A stretch of DNA of 64,000 bases from Lysobacter_L cavernae (GTDB lineage Bacteria; Pseudomonadota; Gammaproteobacteria; Xanthomonadales; Xanthomonadaceae). Below are positions 7,415 through 15,861 of this stretch, one piece after another (position 1 is the first letter of the stretch; each line of letters opens with the position of its first letter). The stretch lies in assembly GCF_042648505.1 (NCBI RefSeq), contig NZ_JBHRXK010000002.1, forward strand, positions 575,650-639,649. Reading direction: 5' to 3'. The notes beneath the pieces are model-generated. The model searched no databases. It was given only the letters and a program-made list of their open reading frames with translations, and was not told the origin of the DNA. The translations under genes and the position numbers were made by a program.

Positions 7415-10120
7415 TCACTGCGCGGCCACGGCGGAAGGGGCGTCCGGCGTGCAGCGCACGTCCAGCGTCGGGTAGTCGGACGTCGCCGCAGCGGCCTGCG
7501 GCGACGACGGCATGCGGTAGGAGACGCGGCACTGACGGGCTTCGCCCTCTTCCTGCCAGCTCAGGGTCATCGTGCCCTGCGCGTCCGCGCCGCGCACCAG
7601 CAGGCGACCGCCCTGGCCGACGATGCCGAGCACGCGGCCCTGCGCGTCGCGGCCTTCGGCGCCGAACGGCACGGCGCGGCCGTCGCCCGTTCGCGCGCGC
7701 ACCAGCGCGGTGCGACCGTACTCGGTCTCGAACCTGAGCATCGCCACCGAGCCGGCGTACGGCGCCACGCGCGCGCTGGTGGCGGCCAGCTGCACGTCCA
7801 GCGACACCCCCTTCGGGTCCAGCTCCACGCTATTGATGTGGTACGGCGTCAGGTACGGGACCAGTGCGTAACCGAAGCGGTTGATGCGCACGCCCGGCGC
7901 GCTGATGACGCGCGCGCCCGTGGCGTGCGGCGCCTGCACGATCGCCAGCGTGTCGCCGGCCGGCTGGCCGAAGGTGACGCCGCCCGGATGCGCCACCACC
8001 GCGCCGGCCATGCCGAAGGAGGCCTGCGAATAGCCATCGCCCTGGCCGTAGCTGGCGTTGAGGACGGTGTAGCTGCCGCGGTAACCGGTATTGACGCTGC
8101 CGGAGGTGCCGGCGTCATCGCCGTGGGCGGCGCTGGCGCCGTAGGTGAACTGGCCATCGACACCCGCCTGGCCGGACAAGGTCACCTGCCCCTGGGTCTG
8201 GCCGCTGTCGTCGCGCGTGGCACTGGCGGTGAGGCTGGGCGCCCTTGGACTGGTGCCCAGTGGCAGGCTGAAGCTCAGGTAGAACTGGTTGCTGTAGCGC
8301 CCGTCGACATCGCGCACGCGGTTGGCCGACACGGCGTAGCTGAGCGAACGCAAGCTGTTGCTGTAGCCCAGCTGGAACTGCACGTCGGTGCCGCTGCGGT
8401 TCCAGTAGTCGCGCGCCGACGCGGTGGCGTACACGCTGCCGCCGGCCTCGCCCAGGGTCTGGCTGAGGTTGATGTCGAAGCGGTTGCGTTGACGCTCCAG
8501 GCCGTACGGGTTGGCCAGCAGGTCGGCATTGCGTCGGCCCTGCAGCGCCTCGCGCTGCGCCGGGGTAAGCACGCCGGGCAGGTTCTGCGACGCGTCGAGC
8601 GCATTGAGATCGCCGTTGACCAGCGCGCCGTTGGCGTAGTCGCGCGCCAGCAGCGCATCGCGCAGGCTGTAGTAGCCGCTGGTCGAGTAGCGATAGGACG
8701 CCAGACTGAAGGAGGTGCCGGTGGTCGGCAGGATCTTGCTGTAGGTCGCGCGCAGGCTTTGTCCGGTCGTGCTGTCCGCGCCCGGCAGTTGCGTGCGGGC
8801 GGCCGTCAGGTCCAGCGCCATCGCCCCCAGGCGGGTGTTGAGCGACAGGCCGCCCAGCGCGGCGGAGTAGCCGTCGCTGCCGAGCAGGCCGCCGTACGCG
8901 GTGACGGTGTTGGTGAGGCCGCGCTGCACGGTGGCCTGCAGCAGTTCCGGTTCGTCCTGCAGGCCCTGGTCGTGCACTCGGCCGACGGCGACAGCGACGC
9001 GGTAGAGGCCGGGACGCAGCTGCTGTGGCACCGAGGCGTAGGGCACGGCGAACTCGCGCACACGGCCGTCGGCCTCAGTCACGCTCACGTTCAAATCGCC
9101 GCCGTAGCCGGTGGCGTAGAGGTCGTCGATGACGAACGGGCCCGGTGTCACCGTGGTCTCGTAGAGCAGCGCGCCGTTCTGGCGGATGGTGACGCGCGCA
9201 TTGGTCTCGGCCACGCCACGCACCGTCGGCGCGTAGCCGCGCAGCGAGTCGGGCAGCATGCGGTCGTCGGTGGCCAGCTGCACGCCGCGCACGCCGACGC
9301 TGTCGAACAGCTCGCCGCTGGTGTAGCTGTCGCCCAGGGTGATCTGCGCGCGCCAGGACGGAATATCGCGACGTGCATAGGTGGCAATGGACTGCCAGTG
9401 ACGGTCCGAGCCGTTGCCTGCCGCCGCCGATTGCCAGCTCAGGCTGCCGTCGTGGCGGAAGCGCCAGGCACCGACATTGAGGCCGACGTTGACGCCTAGA
9501 TAGCCGGACGTCTGGCTCTGGCCACCGCTTTGCGTGCGATAGCTGTTGAGGTTGTAGTTGAGCAGGGCGGCGGTCGCGCCCGTATCCCACTGTTCCGGGC
9601 CGACGTAGCCGCGCGCGCGGTAGCCCAACCAGGCCTGCGGCACGGTCACGTCCAGGCGCAGTTCGGCCTGGTCGTAGGTCACCGTGGCATCGGGGATCAG
9701 GTCGGCCAGCGCGATGCAGCCGTCCGAATCCGCCAGGGCGGCGCGGGCGGCATCGGACAGCTTGTCCTGGGGCAGGCCCAGCTGGTCCAGCAGGGCCGGC
9801 GTGAAGCAGGGCACGGCCGCGGTGCCTGGCGTGGGGGCGGCGAAACGCACGTCGGCCACGCCCGACCACTGCTGGGCCAGGTACAGGTCCAGACGATAGA
9901 CGCCCGGCACCACCGCATTGCCGCGCTCGAAGCGCGACAGGTCGACCGCCTGCTCGCTGCCGCCCGCGAGCAGGCTGACATCGAACTGCGCATCGGCCGG
10001 CGCGGCCGGGTCGGCATGGGCATGGGCGCAGGCCAGCAACGCAAACGCGATCGCCGCACCGAGCGCGGCGCGGCCCGGTACGTTCAAGACAGCCGGCGAA
10101 AGAGAGCCGGCGCGTCGCAT
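7415..10120 (-). CDS. fimbrial outer-membrane usher (FimD/PapC family)
   Basis: The 901-residue usher forms the outer-membrane channel that catalyses subunit ordering and secretion. A signal peptide (ending HAHA) is followed by the N-terminal chaperone-binding domain with Cys-flanked segment (PCFTPALLDQLGL ... SDGCIALADLIP), a long Tyr-rich beta-barrel (GYNLNSYR-type strands), and C-terminal plug/CTD segments ending in a Cys pair (ARQCRVSYR ... DVRC). VPYLTPYHINSVELDPKGV is the usher signature for the C-terminal region. Its ATG shares one base with the chaperone stop (TGATG), implying translational coupling. A TTG one codon earlier is a less likely start. Confidence 0.92.
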   Translation of the reverse strand: MRRAGSLSPAVLNVPGRAALGAAIAFALLACAHAHADPAAPADAQFDVSLLAGGSEQAVDLSRFERGNAVVPGVYRLDLYLAQQWSGVADVRFAAPTPGTAAVPCFTPALLDQLGLPQDKLSDAARAALADSDGCIALADLIPDATVTYDQAELRLDVTVPQAWLGYRARGYVGPEQWDTGATAALLNYNLNSYRTQSGGQSQTSGYLGVNVGLNVGAWRFRHDGSLSWQSAAAGNGSDRHWQSIATYARRDIPSWRAQITLGDSYTSGELFDSVGVRGVQLATDDRMLPDSLRGYAPTVRGVAETNARVTIRQNGALLYETTVTPGPFVIDDLYATGYGGDLNVSVTEADGRVREFAVPYASVPQQLRPGLYRVAVAVGRVHDQGLQDEPELLQATVQRGLTNTVTAYGGLLGSDGYSAALGGLSLNTRLGAMALDLTAARTQLPGADSTTGQSLRATYSKILPTTGTSFSLASYRYSTSGYYSLRDALLARDYANGALVNGDLNALDASQNLPGVLTPAQREALQGRRNADLLANPYGLERQRNRFDINLSQTLGEAGGSVYATASARDYWNRSGTDVQFQLGYSNSLRSLSYAVSANRVRDVDGRYSNQFYLSFSLPLGTSPRAPSLTASATRDDSGQTQGQVTLSGQAGVDGQFTYGASAAHGDDAGTSGSVNTGYRGSYTVLNASYGQGDGYSQASFGMAGAVVAHPGGVTFGQPAGDTLAIVQAPHATGARVISAPGVRINRFGYALVPYLTPYHINSVELDPKGVSLDVQLAATSARVAPYAGSVAMLRFETEYGRTALVRARTGDGRAVPFGAEGRDAQGRVLGIVGQGGRLLVRGADAQGTMTLSWQEEGEARQCRVSYRMPSSPQAAAATSDYPTLDVRCTPDAPSAVAAQ

Positions 10121-10851
10121 CAAGGGGTCACGGTCGCGCTGAACGGCGACGACGCGCCGTAGTCGTTGATCGCATTGAAGCGGACGGCGGCGCCGGCGGC
10201 CGCCGGCTTGCCCAGCTGCGGCACGCGCAGGCGCAGTTCGGCGAAGGGCGCGACCATGCCGGTCTCGACCTCGTACGCCTTGCCGGCATCGGTCACCGCC
10301 AAGGTGCTCAGCGTGATGTGGTACGGCGTCGGGTTGCGCACGACCAGCTCACCGGCCGCGGCGCGGAAGGTCAACTGCGCAGGCGCCTTGAACGGATCGC
10401 CCGCCAGGCCCGGCGGGCGGAAGAACAGCTTGAGCCGCGAGCGCAACGCCAGCTGCAGGTAATTCTGGTTGGCCGCGCCCTGCTCCGCCGGTTTCGACGG
10501 GATTTCCAGCACGTTGAGCCAGAACAACGACTCGCGGTCGGCTGGCAGCGGCTCACGGGTGTAGAGGATGCGCAGGCTCTGGTCGCGCTGCGGCTCCATT
10601 CGGAACATCGGCGGCGTGACCAGGAACGGGGTGTCGACGGTGTCCGGCGTCGCCTTCGGGTCGCCGCGGTCGATCCACGCCTGCACCAGCGCCGGACGCT
10701 CGTTGTCATTGGTCAGGCGCACGGTGACCTCACCGTCCTTGGCCGGCAGCACCACGCGGGTGCCACCGATCACGACGTTGGCATGGGCCGGGGGAGCGCA
10801 CACGCACGCGCCGAGCAGCGCCGCAGCGAGGGCGCGGGTCCAGAGGTTCAT
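10120..10851 (-). CDS. periplasmic fimbrial chaperone (PapD/FimC family)
   Basis: A 243-residue periplasmic chaperone that caps pilin subunits by donor-strand complementation. After the signal peptide (ending PPAHA) come the G1 and cleft features: NVVIGGTRVVLPAKDGEVTVRLTN, then the family pattern PFLVTPPMFRMEPQRDQSLRILY, then SLFWLNVLEIPSKP (the F1-G1 loop). The second Ig domain has the strand RLKLFFRPPGL and NPTPYHITLS. These match the PapD signature of about 230-250 residues. It follows the major subunit by 74 nt and overlaps the usher start. Confidence 0.92.
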   Translation of the reverse strand: MNLWTRALAAALLGACVCAPPAHANVVIGGTRVVLPAKDGEVTVRLTNDNERPALVQAWIDRGDPKATPDTVDTPFLVTPPMFRMEPQRDQSLRILYTREPLPADRESLFWLNVLEIPSKPAEQGAANQNYLQLALRSRLKLFFRPPGLAGDPFKAPAQLTFRAAAGELVVRNPTPYHITLSTLAVTDAGKAYEVETGMVAPFAELRLRVPQLGKPAAAGAAVRFNAINDYGASSPFSATVTP

Positions 10852-10886
10852 CGGGAGTACCTGAGGGGGATCGAACGGAGTGGGTT

Positions 10887-10914
10887 GCGGGCGCAGCGAT
10901 GCTGCTGCGCCCGC
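10887..10914 (-). promoter_or_regulatory. intercistronic hairpin between major pilin and chaperone genes
   Basis: A perfect 11-bp stem GCGGGCGCAGC / GCTGCGCCCGC with a 6-nt loop lies in the gap between the pilin stop and the chaperone start. No T-tract follows on the transcribed strand. It is more likely an mRNA-stabilising or attenuating structure that keeps pilin mRNA in excess over downstream genes than a full terminator. Confidence 0.55.
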
Positions 10915-10925
10915 AGGCGCAGCAC

Positions 10926-11456
10926 TTACTGGTACTGCATCGTGAACTGGACGCTGGTGCTCACCGTGCCGGCCGTGGCCTGGCCGAGGGCGTAGTACTG
11001 GGCGTAGTAGTTCAGGTTGGCGGCGCCGCTGGTGATGGTGGCTTCGCTGGACTCCTGCGCACCGGAAGCCAGGTGGAGCTTGATCGGGCTCATGTCGCCG
11101 TTGAGCAGACGGACCTGCACGTTGCCGGCGCCGCCAGCGGCGGTGTTCTTCAGGAAGCCCGTGCCGGTGTCGATGTTCGGGCCGTGCTCGAAGTAGGTGA
11201 TGGCCCTGGTCAGGCTGGTGCCGCACTCGGTCAGCGCGATGGTGAACAGCTTGTTGCCGGCGGTGGCGCCGAGGGTGTTCAGCGCGGTGGTCGACACCGT
11301 CGGCAGCGTCACGGCAATCGCGGCCGGGCTGGCGGCGCCGCCGATCTTGCAGGTGGCGGTGGTCACCTGGCCGTTGACGGTGATGGTGCCGTCGATCGCC
11401 ATGGCCGGCATCGGGGCCAGCGCGGCGATGGCCGCAACGAGGAGGAGCTTCTTCAT
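10926..11456 (-). CDS. major fimbrial subunit (type 1 pilin-like)
   Basis: A 176-residue pilin, first gene of the chaperone-usher operon. The signal peptide MKKLLLVAAIAALAPMPAMA is followed by IDGTITVNGQVTTATCKI, the canonical pilin N-terminal strand with the first disulfide Cys. The partner Cys lies in ALTECGTS. The C-terminus (STSVQFTMQYQ) has the alternating hydrophobics and penultimate Tyr used for donor-strand exchange. The ATG at 11456 gives a textbook signal peptide and has an AAAGG site upstream. Confidence 0.9.
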   Translation of the reverse strand: MKKLLLVAAIAALAPMPAMAIDGTITVNGQVTTATCKIGGAASPAAIAVTLPTVSTTALNTLGATAGNKLFTIALTECGTSLTRAITYFEHGPNIDTGTGFLKNTAAGGAGNVQVRLLNGDMSPIKLHLASGAQESSEATITSGAANLNYYAQYYALGQATAGTVSTSVQFTMQYQ

Positions 11457-11536
11457 ACGAATACCTTTGATGTGGTGGTCGATCGACCGGTGGCAGGACG
11501 CGTTGCTGCCGGCGGAATGCCGGGTCGATGGCCAAG

Positions 11537-11553
11537 AAGCAGAAACTGTGCCA
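11537..11553 (-). promoter_or_regulatory. sigma-54 (RpoN) promoter of the fimbrial operon
   Basis: On the minus strand the site reads TGGCACAGTTTCTGCTT. The -24 GG and -12 GC are exactly 10 bp apart, and the site differs from the consensus TGGCAC-N5-TTGC only by C for the first T of the -12 box. The predicted start is about 11527, leaving a 70-nt leader before the pilin gene. Confidence 0.65.
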
Positions 11554-11590
11554 AACCTGTCGAAAGGCCTAGGCCATTGGTCATTACGAT

Positions 11591-11606
11591 CGTGAAAACG
11601 GTCACA
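11591..11606. promoter_or_regulatory. CRP/Clp-type binding site upstream of the fimbrial promoter
   Basis: CGTGA-N6-TCACA, a near-perfect CRP-family palindrome, lies about 65-80 bp upstream of the predicted sigma-54 start. A second half-site (GATCACATTT) lies at 11631-11640. In Xanthomonads the CRP homologue Clp recognises this motif. Which of the two divergent genes it controls is inferred from the distance to the fimbrial promoter. Confidence 0.5.
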
Positions 11607-11805
11607 TCTCGATTTAACAAACGGGATAAAGATCACATTTCCTTCACCCTGACGACCAAAGCTGACGCGTCGTGTCAGCTTTCCGGCTGCAGGCAGGTTC
11701 GGGTGCGCCGAGAAGCCGTCGCCGTTCTCATTCCCGACCGGCACGGCTTGCCGCCGCCCGGGCCGCCGGCCAAGATTCCGTCAGCGACCGGGGGAGCCGC
11801 AGCCA

Positions 11806-12711
11806 ATGCCATCGAACCGACGTGCCATCGCCGCGCTGCTGCTCGCCGCCGTCGCGGTCGCGGGCGGCTGCGGGCGCGACGCCGCGCCGGTCGCCGAAAC
11901 GGCACCGGCGCAACCGACCCAGGCGGTCACCCAACTGGTCGCCGACCTGCGCGCCAACGACCTCGCCGGGTACGCCCGTCACGCGGTGCCGCCGGCGCTG
12001 CACGCCCGGCTCGAAACCGCCTGGCGCGAGGGCCGCACGCGCTGGCCGCTGACCGAGTTGCCGCTCGACGACCGCCTGCCCGGCTTCATCACCGCCCTGG
12101 CCGCCCCCGGCGCCGACAAGCAGCTGCTGACCACCTACAACCGCCAGTTCGCCGGCGCCCACGGCGAGCTGCGCTCGGCCGCGGCGACGCTGAGCCTGTT
12201 CGCCACCCAGTACCTGCGCAGCGAGGGCGACTACAGCGACGACGAGCGCGCCCACTACGTGCAGCTGGTCGCGGCGATGAGCCGCTGGGGCCAGCAGGCC
12301 CCGCTCGGTGACGCCCAACGCGCCCGCAAGGCGATCCCGCAGCTGGTCACCGCCGCGCGCCTGACCGGGCTGGCCGGACCGGACCGGTTCCGCGAGGCCG
12401 GCATGCAGCGCAGCCTGGAGCGGCTTGGACCGTTCTTCGGCCGCTTCAAGCAGGTGCTGGCCGGTTACGGGCTCAACCTCGACGCCGCCTTCGACAGCGT
12501 GCAGGCGACACTGATCGAACAAACCGGCGACCACGCCCGGGTCCGGCTGCACTACACCCTGGCCGGGCAGGCAATCGAGGCCCAGCTCCAGGTCGAGCGC
12601 CGCGACGGCCGCTGGTACCTGCGCGACATCCTGCGCCACGCCGAGGCCGAAGCCGCGGCCACGTCGGACGCGGCGGTCGCCGCACCCGCCGCCGCGCGCC
12701 CGTCGAGCTGA
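11806..12711 (+). CDS. lipoprotein of unknown function
   Basis: A 301-residue protein with a lipoprotein leader (LLLAAVAVAGGC, acylated Cys near 22), an Ala/Pro-rich linker and a mostly helical body. The body contains LRANDLAGYARHAVPPALHARLETAW and, near the end, a strand pair (ARVRLHYTLAGQAIEAQLQVERRDGRWYLRDI) resembling NTF2/DUF-type folds that read a small cavity. I do not recognise the family. GGGGGAG precedes the ATG. It runs divergently from the fimbrial operon and 26 bp before plsB, so it may be co-transcribed with plsB. Confidence 0.7.
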   Translation: MPSNRRAIAALLLAAVAVAGGCGRDAAPVAETAPAQPTQAVTQLVADLRANDLAGYARHAVPPALHARLETAWREGRTRWPLTELPLDDRLPGFITALAAPGADKQLLTTYNRQFAGAHGELRSAAATLSLFATQYLRSEGDYSDDERAHYVQLVAAMSRWGQQAPLGDAQRARKAIPQLVTAARLTGLAGPDRFREAGMQRSLERLGPFFGRFKQVLAGYGLNLDAAFDSVQATLIEQTGDHARVRLHYTLAGQAIEAQLQVERRDGRWYLRDILRHAEAEAAATSDAAVAAPAAARPSS

Positions 12712-12737
12712 ACGCGGTTCCGACGCCGAAAGGCATA

Positions 12738-15518
12738 ATGGCCACGATGCCGAAACAGACGCCCCTGCCTTTTCCGCACGCCGCCCAGGCCGCGCCCCCC
12801 GGGGAGACCCCGCCGATCGCGGACGCCGACCCGAACCGCCCGCCCGTCGCCGCGGACGCCGCGGATGCGCACGCCAGTGCCGGGCACCGCGCCGCCGAGC
12901 CCCCGGCCCCGGCTGGCCCACCCGATACCGACCCGACCCAGGCCGAGCTGCCGATCACCCCGCCCGCGCCCCTGCACCGCCTGCCGCCCGTGCGGCGGCC
13001 GTGGTGGGCCAAGTTGCTGGGGCGGTTCATGGCGCCGTGGGTGCAGCTGACCATCGAGCCCAGCAACCCGACCGCCGAAATCCCCGAGGAGTGGAGCGGC
13101 CGTCCGGTCTGCTACGTGCTGGAAGGCTACGGCCTGAGCAACGCGCTGATCCTCGAACGCGCCTGCCGCGAGACCGGCCTGCCGTCGCCGCTGCAGCCGC
13201 TGCCGGGCGACCCGCTGGGCCGCAAGCGCGCCTACCTCGCGCTGTCGCGGCGCAACGTCAACACCCTGACCCAGCTGCAGGCCCTGGCCGGCACCGCCCC
13301 GGCCACGACCAAGAGCCATTCCAGCTCGCTGGCGCGCCTGCTCGACGCCCACCGCGCCGACCCGGCCCTGGACGTGCAGCTGGTGCCGGTGTCGATCTTC
13401 GTCGGCCGCGCGCCGGACAAGAGCAGCGGCTGGTTCTCGGTGCTGTTCTCGGAAAACTGGGCCCTGGTCGGCCGCTTCCGCCGCCTGCTCGCGATCGCCC
13501 TCAACGGCCGCGACACGCTGGTGCGGTTCGCGCCGCCGGTGAGCCTGCGCGAGATCGTCGACGAGGGCCTGCCGCCCGAGCGCACGGTGCGCAAGCTGTC
13601 GCGCGTGCTGCGCACCCACTTCCGCCGCATCCGCGCGGCGGTGATCGGCCCCGACCTGTCGACCCGGCGCCTGCTGGTCGACCAGGTGCTGACCTCGGCC
13701 TCGGTCAAGGACGCCATCGCCGACCAGGCCCGCCGCGACAACTCCAAGCTGGCCGAGGCCTGGAAGAAGGCGCACACCTACGCCTACGAGATCGCCGCCG
13801 ATTACTCGCACCCGGTGGTGCGCTCGGCCAGCTTCCTGCTGACCCCGGTGTGGAACCGCATCTACCGCGGCGTGCTGGTCCACCACCTCGACCAGCTCAA
13901 GCAGGACGCGCCCGGCTTCGAGGTGGTCTACGTGCCCTGCCACCGCAGCCACATGGATTACCTGCTGCTGAGCTACCTGCTGTACACGCGCGGCATCGTG
14001 CCGCCGCACATCGTCGCCGGCATCAACCTCAACCTGCCGGTGATCGGCACCATCCTGCGCAAGGGCGGCGCGTTCTTCATCCGCCGCAGCATCCGCGGCA
14101 GCGCGCTGTACTCGGCGGTGCTCAGCGAATACGTCGCCCAGCTCGTCGCCGGCGGCCACTCGATCGAGTACTTCGTCGAAGGCGGGCGCTCGCGCACCGG
14201 CCGGCTGCTGCCGCCCAAGGGCGGCATGGTGGCGATGACGCTGCGCGCGTTCCTGCGCCAGCCAACGCGACCGGTGCTGTTCCAGCCGGTCTACATCGGC
14301 TATGAGAAGCTGATGGAAGGCAGCAGCTACCTCGACGAGCTGTCCGGCAAACCCAAGGAGAAGGAATCGATCTGGGCGCTGCTGTGGGGCATCCCCAAGG
14401 TGTTGCGCAGCAACTACGGCCAGGTGGTGGTCAACTTCGGTGAACCGATCCGCCTCAACGACGTGCTCGCCGAGCACGCCCCGGACTGGGACGGCCGGCC
14501 GATGGGCGAGGAAGACAAGCCGGCCTGGCTGTCGCGCACGGTCGACGCCTTGGCCGATCGCATCCAGGTCAACGTCAACCGCGCCGCCGACGTCAACCCG
14601 ATCAACCTGCTGGCGCTGGCGCTGCTGTCGACGCCCAAGCACGCGATGGGCGAGGCCGACCTGCTCGCGCAGATCGCGCTGAGCAAGACCCTGCTGGCCG
14701 AGCTGCCGTACTCCGACCGCGTCACCGTGACCCCGCATTCGCCGCAGGAGATCGTCGCCCACGGCGAGGAAATCAGCGTGCTCAGCCGCACCGCGCACCC
14801 GCTCGGCGACGTGCTCGGCGTGACCGGCGACAACGCGGTGCTGCTGAGCTACTTCCGCAACAACGTGCTGCACCTGTTCACCGCGGCCTCGTGGATCGCC
14901 TGCTGCTTCCAGAACAACCGGCGCATGAGCCAGGCCGGCGTGCTGCGCCTGGGCCGCAACGTCTATCCGTTCCTGCAGGCTGAATTGTTCCTGCCGTGGA
15001 GCGAGGAAGAATTCGCCCAGCGCCTGACCGACACCGTCGAGGTGTTCATCCGCGAGGGCCTGCTCGAGCGCGTCAACGAGGACGACGGCGGCATCCTCGC
15101 CCGCAACGCCGGCCAGACCGACGAGGTGTTCCGCCTGCGCGCGATCGGCCACTCGCTGCAGCAGGCGTTCGAGCGCTACTACATCGCCATCTCGGTGCTG
15201 GTGAAGAACGGCGCTGGCACGCTCACCGCCGGCGAGCTGGAAAGCCTGTGCCAGCTCGCCGCGCAGCGCCTGTCGCTGCTGTACGCGCCGGCGGCGCCGG
15301 AGTTCTTCGACAAGACCCTGTTCCGCGGCTTCATCCAGAAGCTGCGCGCACTCAAGCTGGTGTGGCCCGACGCCAACGGCAAGCTCGCCTTCGACGCGCG
15401 CCTGGACGCCTGGGCCAAGGACGCCAAGGTCATCCTCGGCCGCGAGCTGCGCCACACCATCGAGAAGATCAGCCCGGAAGGCGCCAAACCGGCGGCCGAG
15501 CCGCCACAGGCGACGTGA
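12738..15518 (+). CDS. plsB: glycerol-3-phosphate 1-O-acyltransferase
   Basis: Acylates sn-glycerol-3-phosphate at position 1, the first step of phospholipid synthesis, at the inner membrane. The 926-residue protein has the PlsB acyltransferase blocks: catalytic HRSHMD (H402, D407), the G3P-binding FFIRRS block, YFVEGGRSRTGRLLPPKGG (E481) and PVYIGYEKLMEG. The length is longer than E. coli PlsB (807), mainly from a Pro/Ala-rich, probably disordered N-terminus (about 1-85). AAAGG precedes the ATG; a second in-frame ATG lies three codons on. Confidence 0.95.
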   Translation: MATMPKQTPLPFPHAAQAAPPGETPPIADADPNRPPVAADAADAHASAGHRAAEPPAPAGPPDTDPTQAELPITPPAPLHRLPPVRRPWWAKLLGRFMAPWVQLTIEPSNPTAEIPEEWSGRPVCYVLEGYGLSNALILERACRETGLPSPLQPLPGDPLGRKRAYLALSRRNVNTLTQLQALAGTAPATTKSHSSSLARLLDAHRADPALDVQLVPVSIFVGRAPDKSSGWFSVLFSENWALVGRFRRLLAIALNGRDTLVRFAPPVSLREIVDEGLPPERTVRKLSRVLRTHFRRIRAAVIGPDLSTRRLLVDQVLTSASVKDAIADQARRDNSKLAEAWKKAHTYAYEIAADYSHPVVRSASFLLTPVWNRIYRGVLVHHLDQLKQDAPGFEVVYVPCHRSHMDYLLLSYLLYTRGIVPPHIVAGINLNLPVIGTILRKGGAFFIRRSIRGSALYSAVLSEYVAQLVAGGHSIEYFVEGGRSRTGRLLPPKGGMVAMTLRAFLRQPTRPVLFQPVYIGYEKLMEGSSYLDELSGKPKEKESIWALLWGIPKVLRSNYGQVVVNFGEPIRLNDVLAEHAPDWDGRPMGEEDKPAWLSRTVDALADRIQVNVNRAADVNPINLLALALLSTPKHAMGEADLLAQIALSKTLLAELPYSDRVTVTPHSPQEIVAHGEEISVLSRTAHPLGDVLGVTGDNAVLLSYFRNNVLHLFTAASWIACCFQNNRRMSQAGVLRLGRNVYPFLQAELFLPWSEEEFAQRLTDTVEVFIREGLLERVNEDDGGILARNAGQTDEVFRLRAIGHSLQQAFERYYIAISVLVKNGAGTLTAGELESLCQLAAQRLSLLYAPAAPEFFDKTLFRGFIQKLRALKLVWPDANGKLAFDARLDAWAKDAKVILGRELRHTIEKISPEGAKPAAEPPQAT

Positions 15519-15536
15519 GCCTCCCGCGCCTGGCTG

Positions 15537-15746
15537 TCAGGCCGGTTCGTCCGGGATCAGCGCGCTCTCCAGTCGGGCGATGCAGTCCTTCAGCCACAAC
15601 CGGCGCTTCTTCAGGCGCTTGATCGTCAACTCGTCGGCGTCGGTGTCGCCGACCAGGCGGTCGATCGCGGCGTCGAGGTCGCGGTGCTCGAGCCGCAGCT
15701 CGGCCAGCTGGCGCGCAATGACGGCGGGATCGTCGCTTTCGATCAT
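15537..15746 (-). CDS. YdcH-family small coiled-coil protein (DUF465)
   Basis: A 69-residue, highly charged helical protein. The pattern LAELRLEHRDLDAAIDRLV ... ELTIKRLKKRRLWLKDCIARLE is the DUF465/YdcH signature (L-x-x-E-H-x-x-L-D-x-x-I ... L-K-K-x-x-L-x-x-K-D-x-I). The function of the family is unknown. It stands alone, convergent with plsB and divergent from ttcA. Confidence 0.85.
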   Translation of the reverse strand: MIESDDPAVIARQLAELRLEHRDLDAAIDRLVGDTDADELTIKRLKKRRLWLKDCIARLESALIPDEPA

Positions 15747-15861
15747 GGTTGAAGCTTAGCGCGCGCCGACGACGGCCGTCACCGCGTCCCCGGCCAACGG
15801 CTGCGGCGCCCATCCGGCAGATCAGGTCCAGCCGATCAACTCCAGTAGAATCGGCGGTCCG

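Noticed and set aside
7838..9499. A 553-codon plus-strand frame inside the usher gene
   Set aside because: Antisense shadow of the usher; no start context and no recognisable fold.
12552..15455. A 967-codon open frame antisense to plsB
   Set aside because: It is a by-product of extreme GC3 bias; it has low-complexity Ala/Arg/Gln/Val content and no family signature, while plsB on the other strand is unambiguous.
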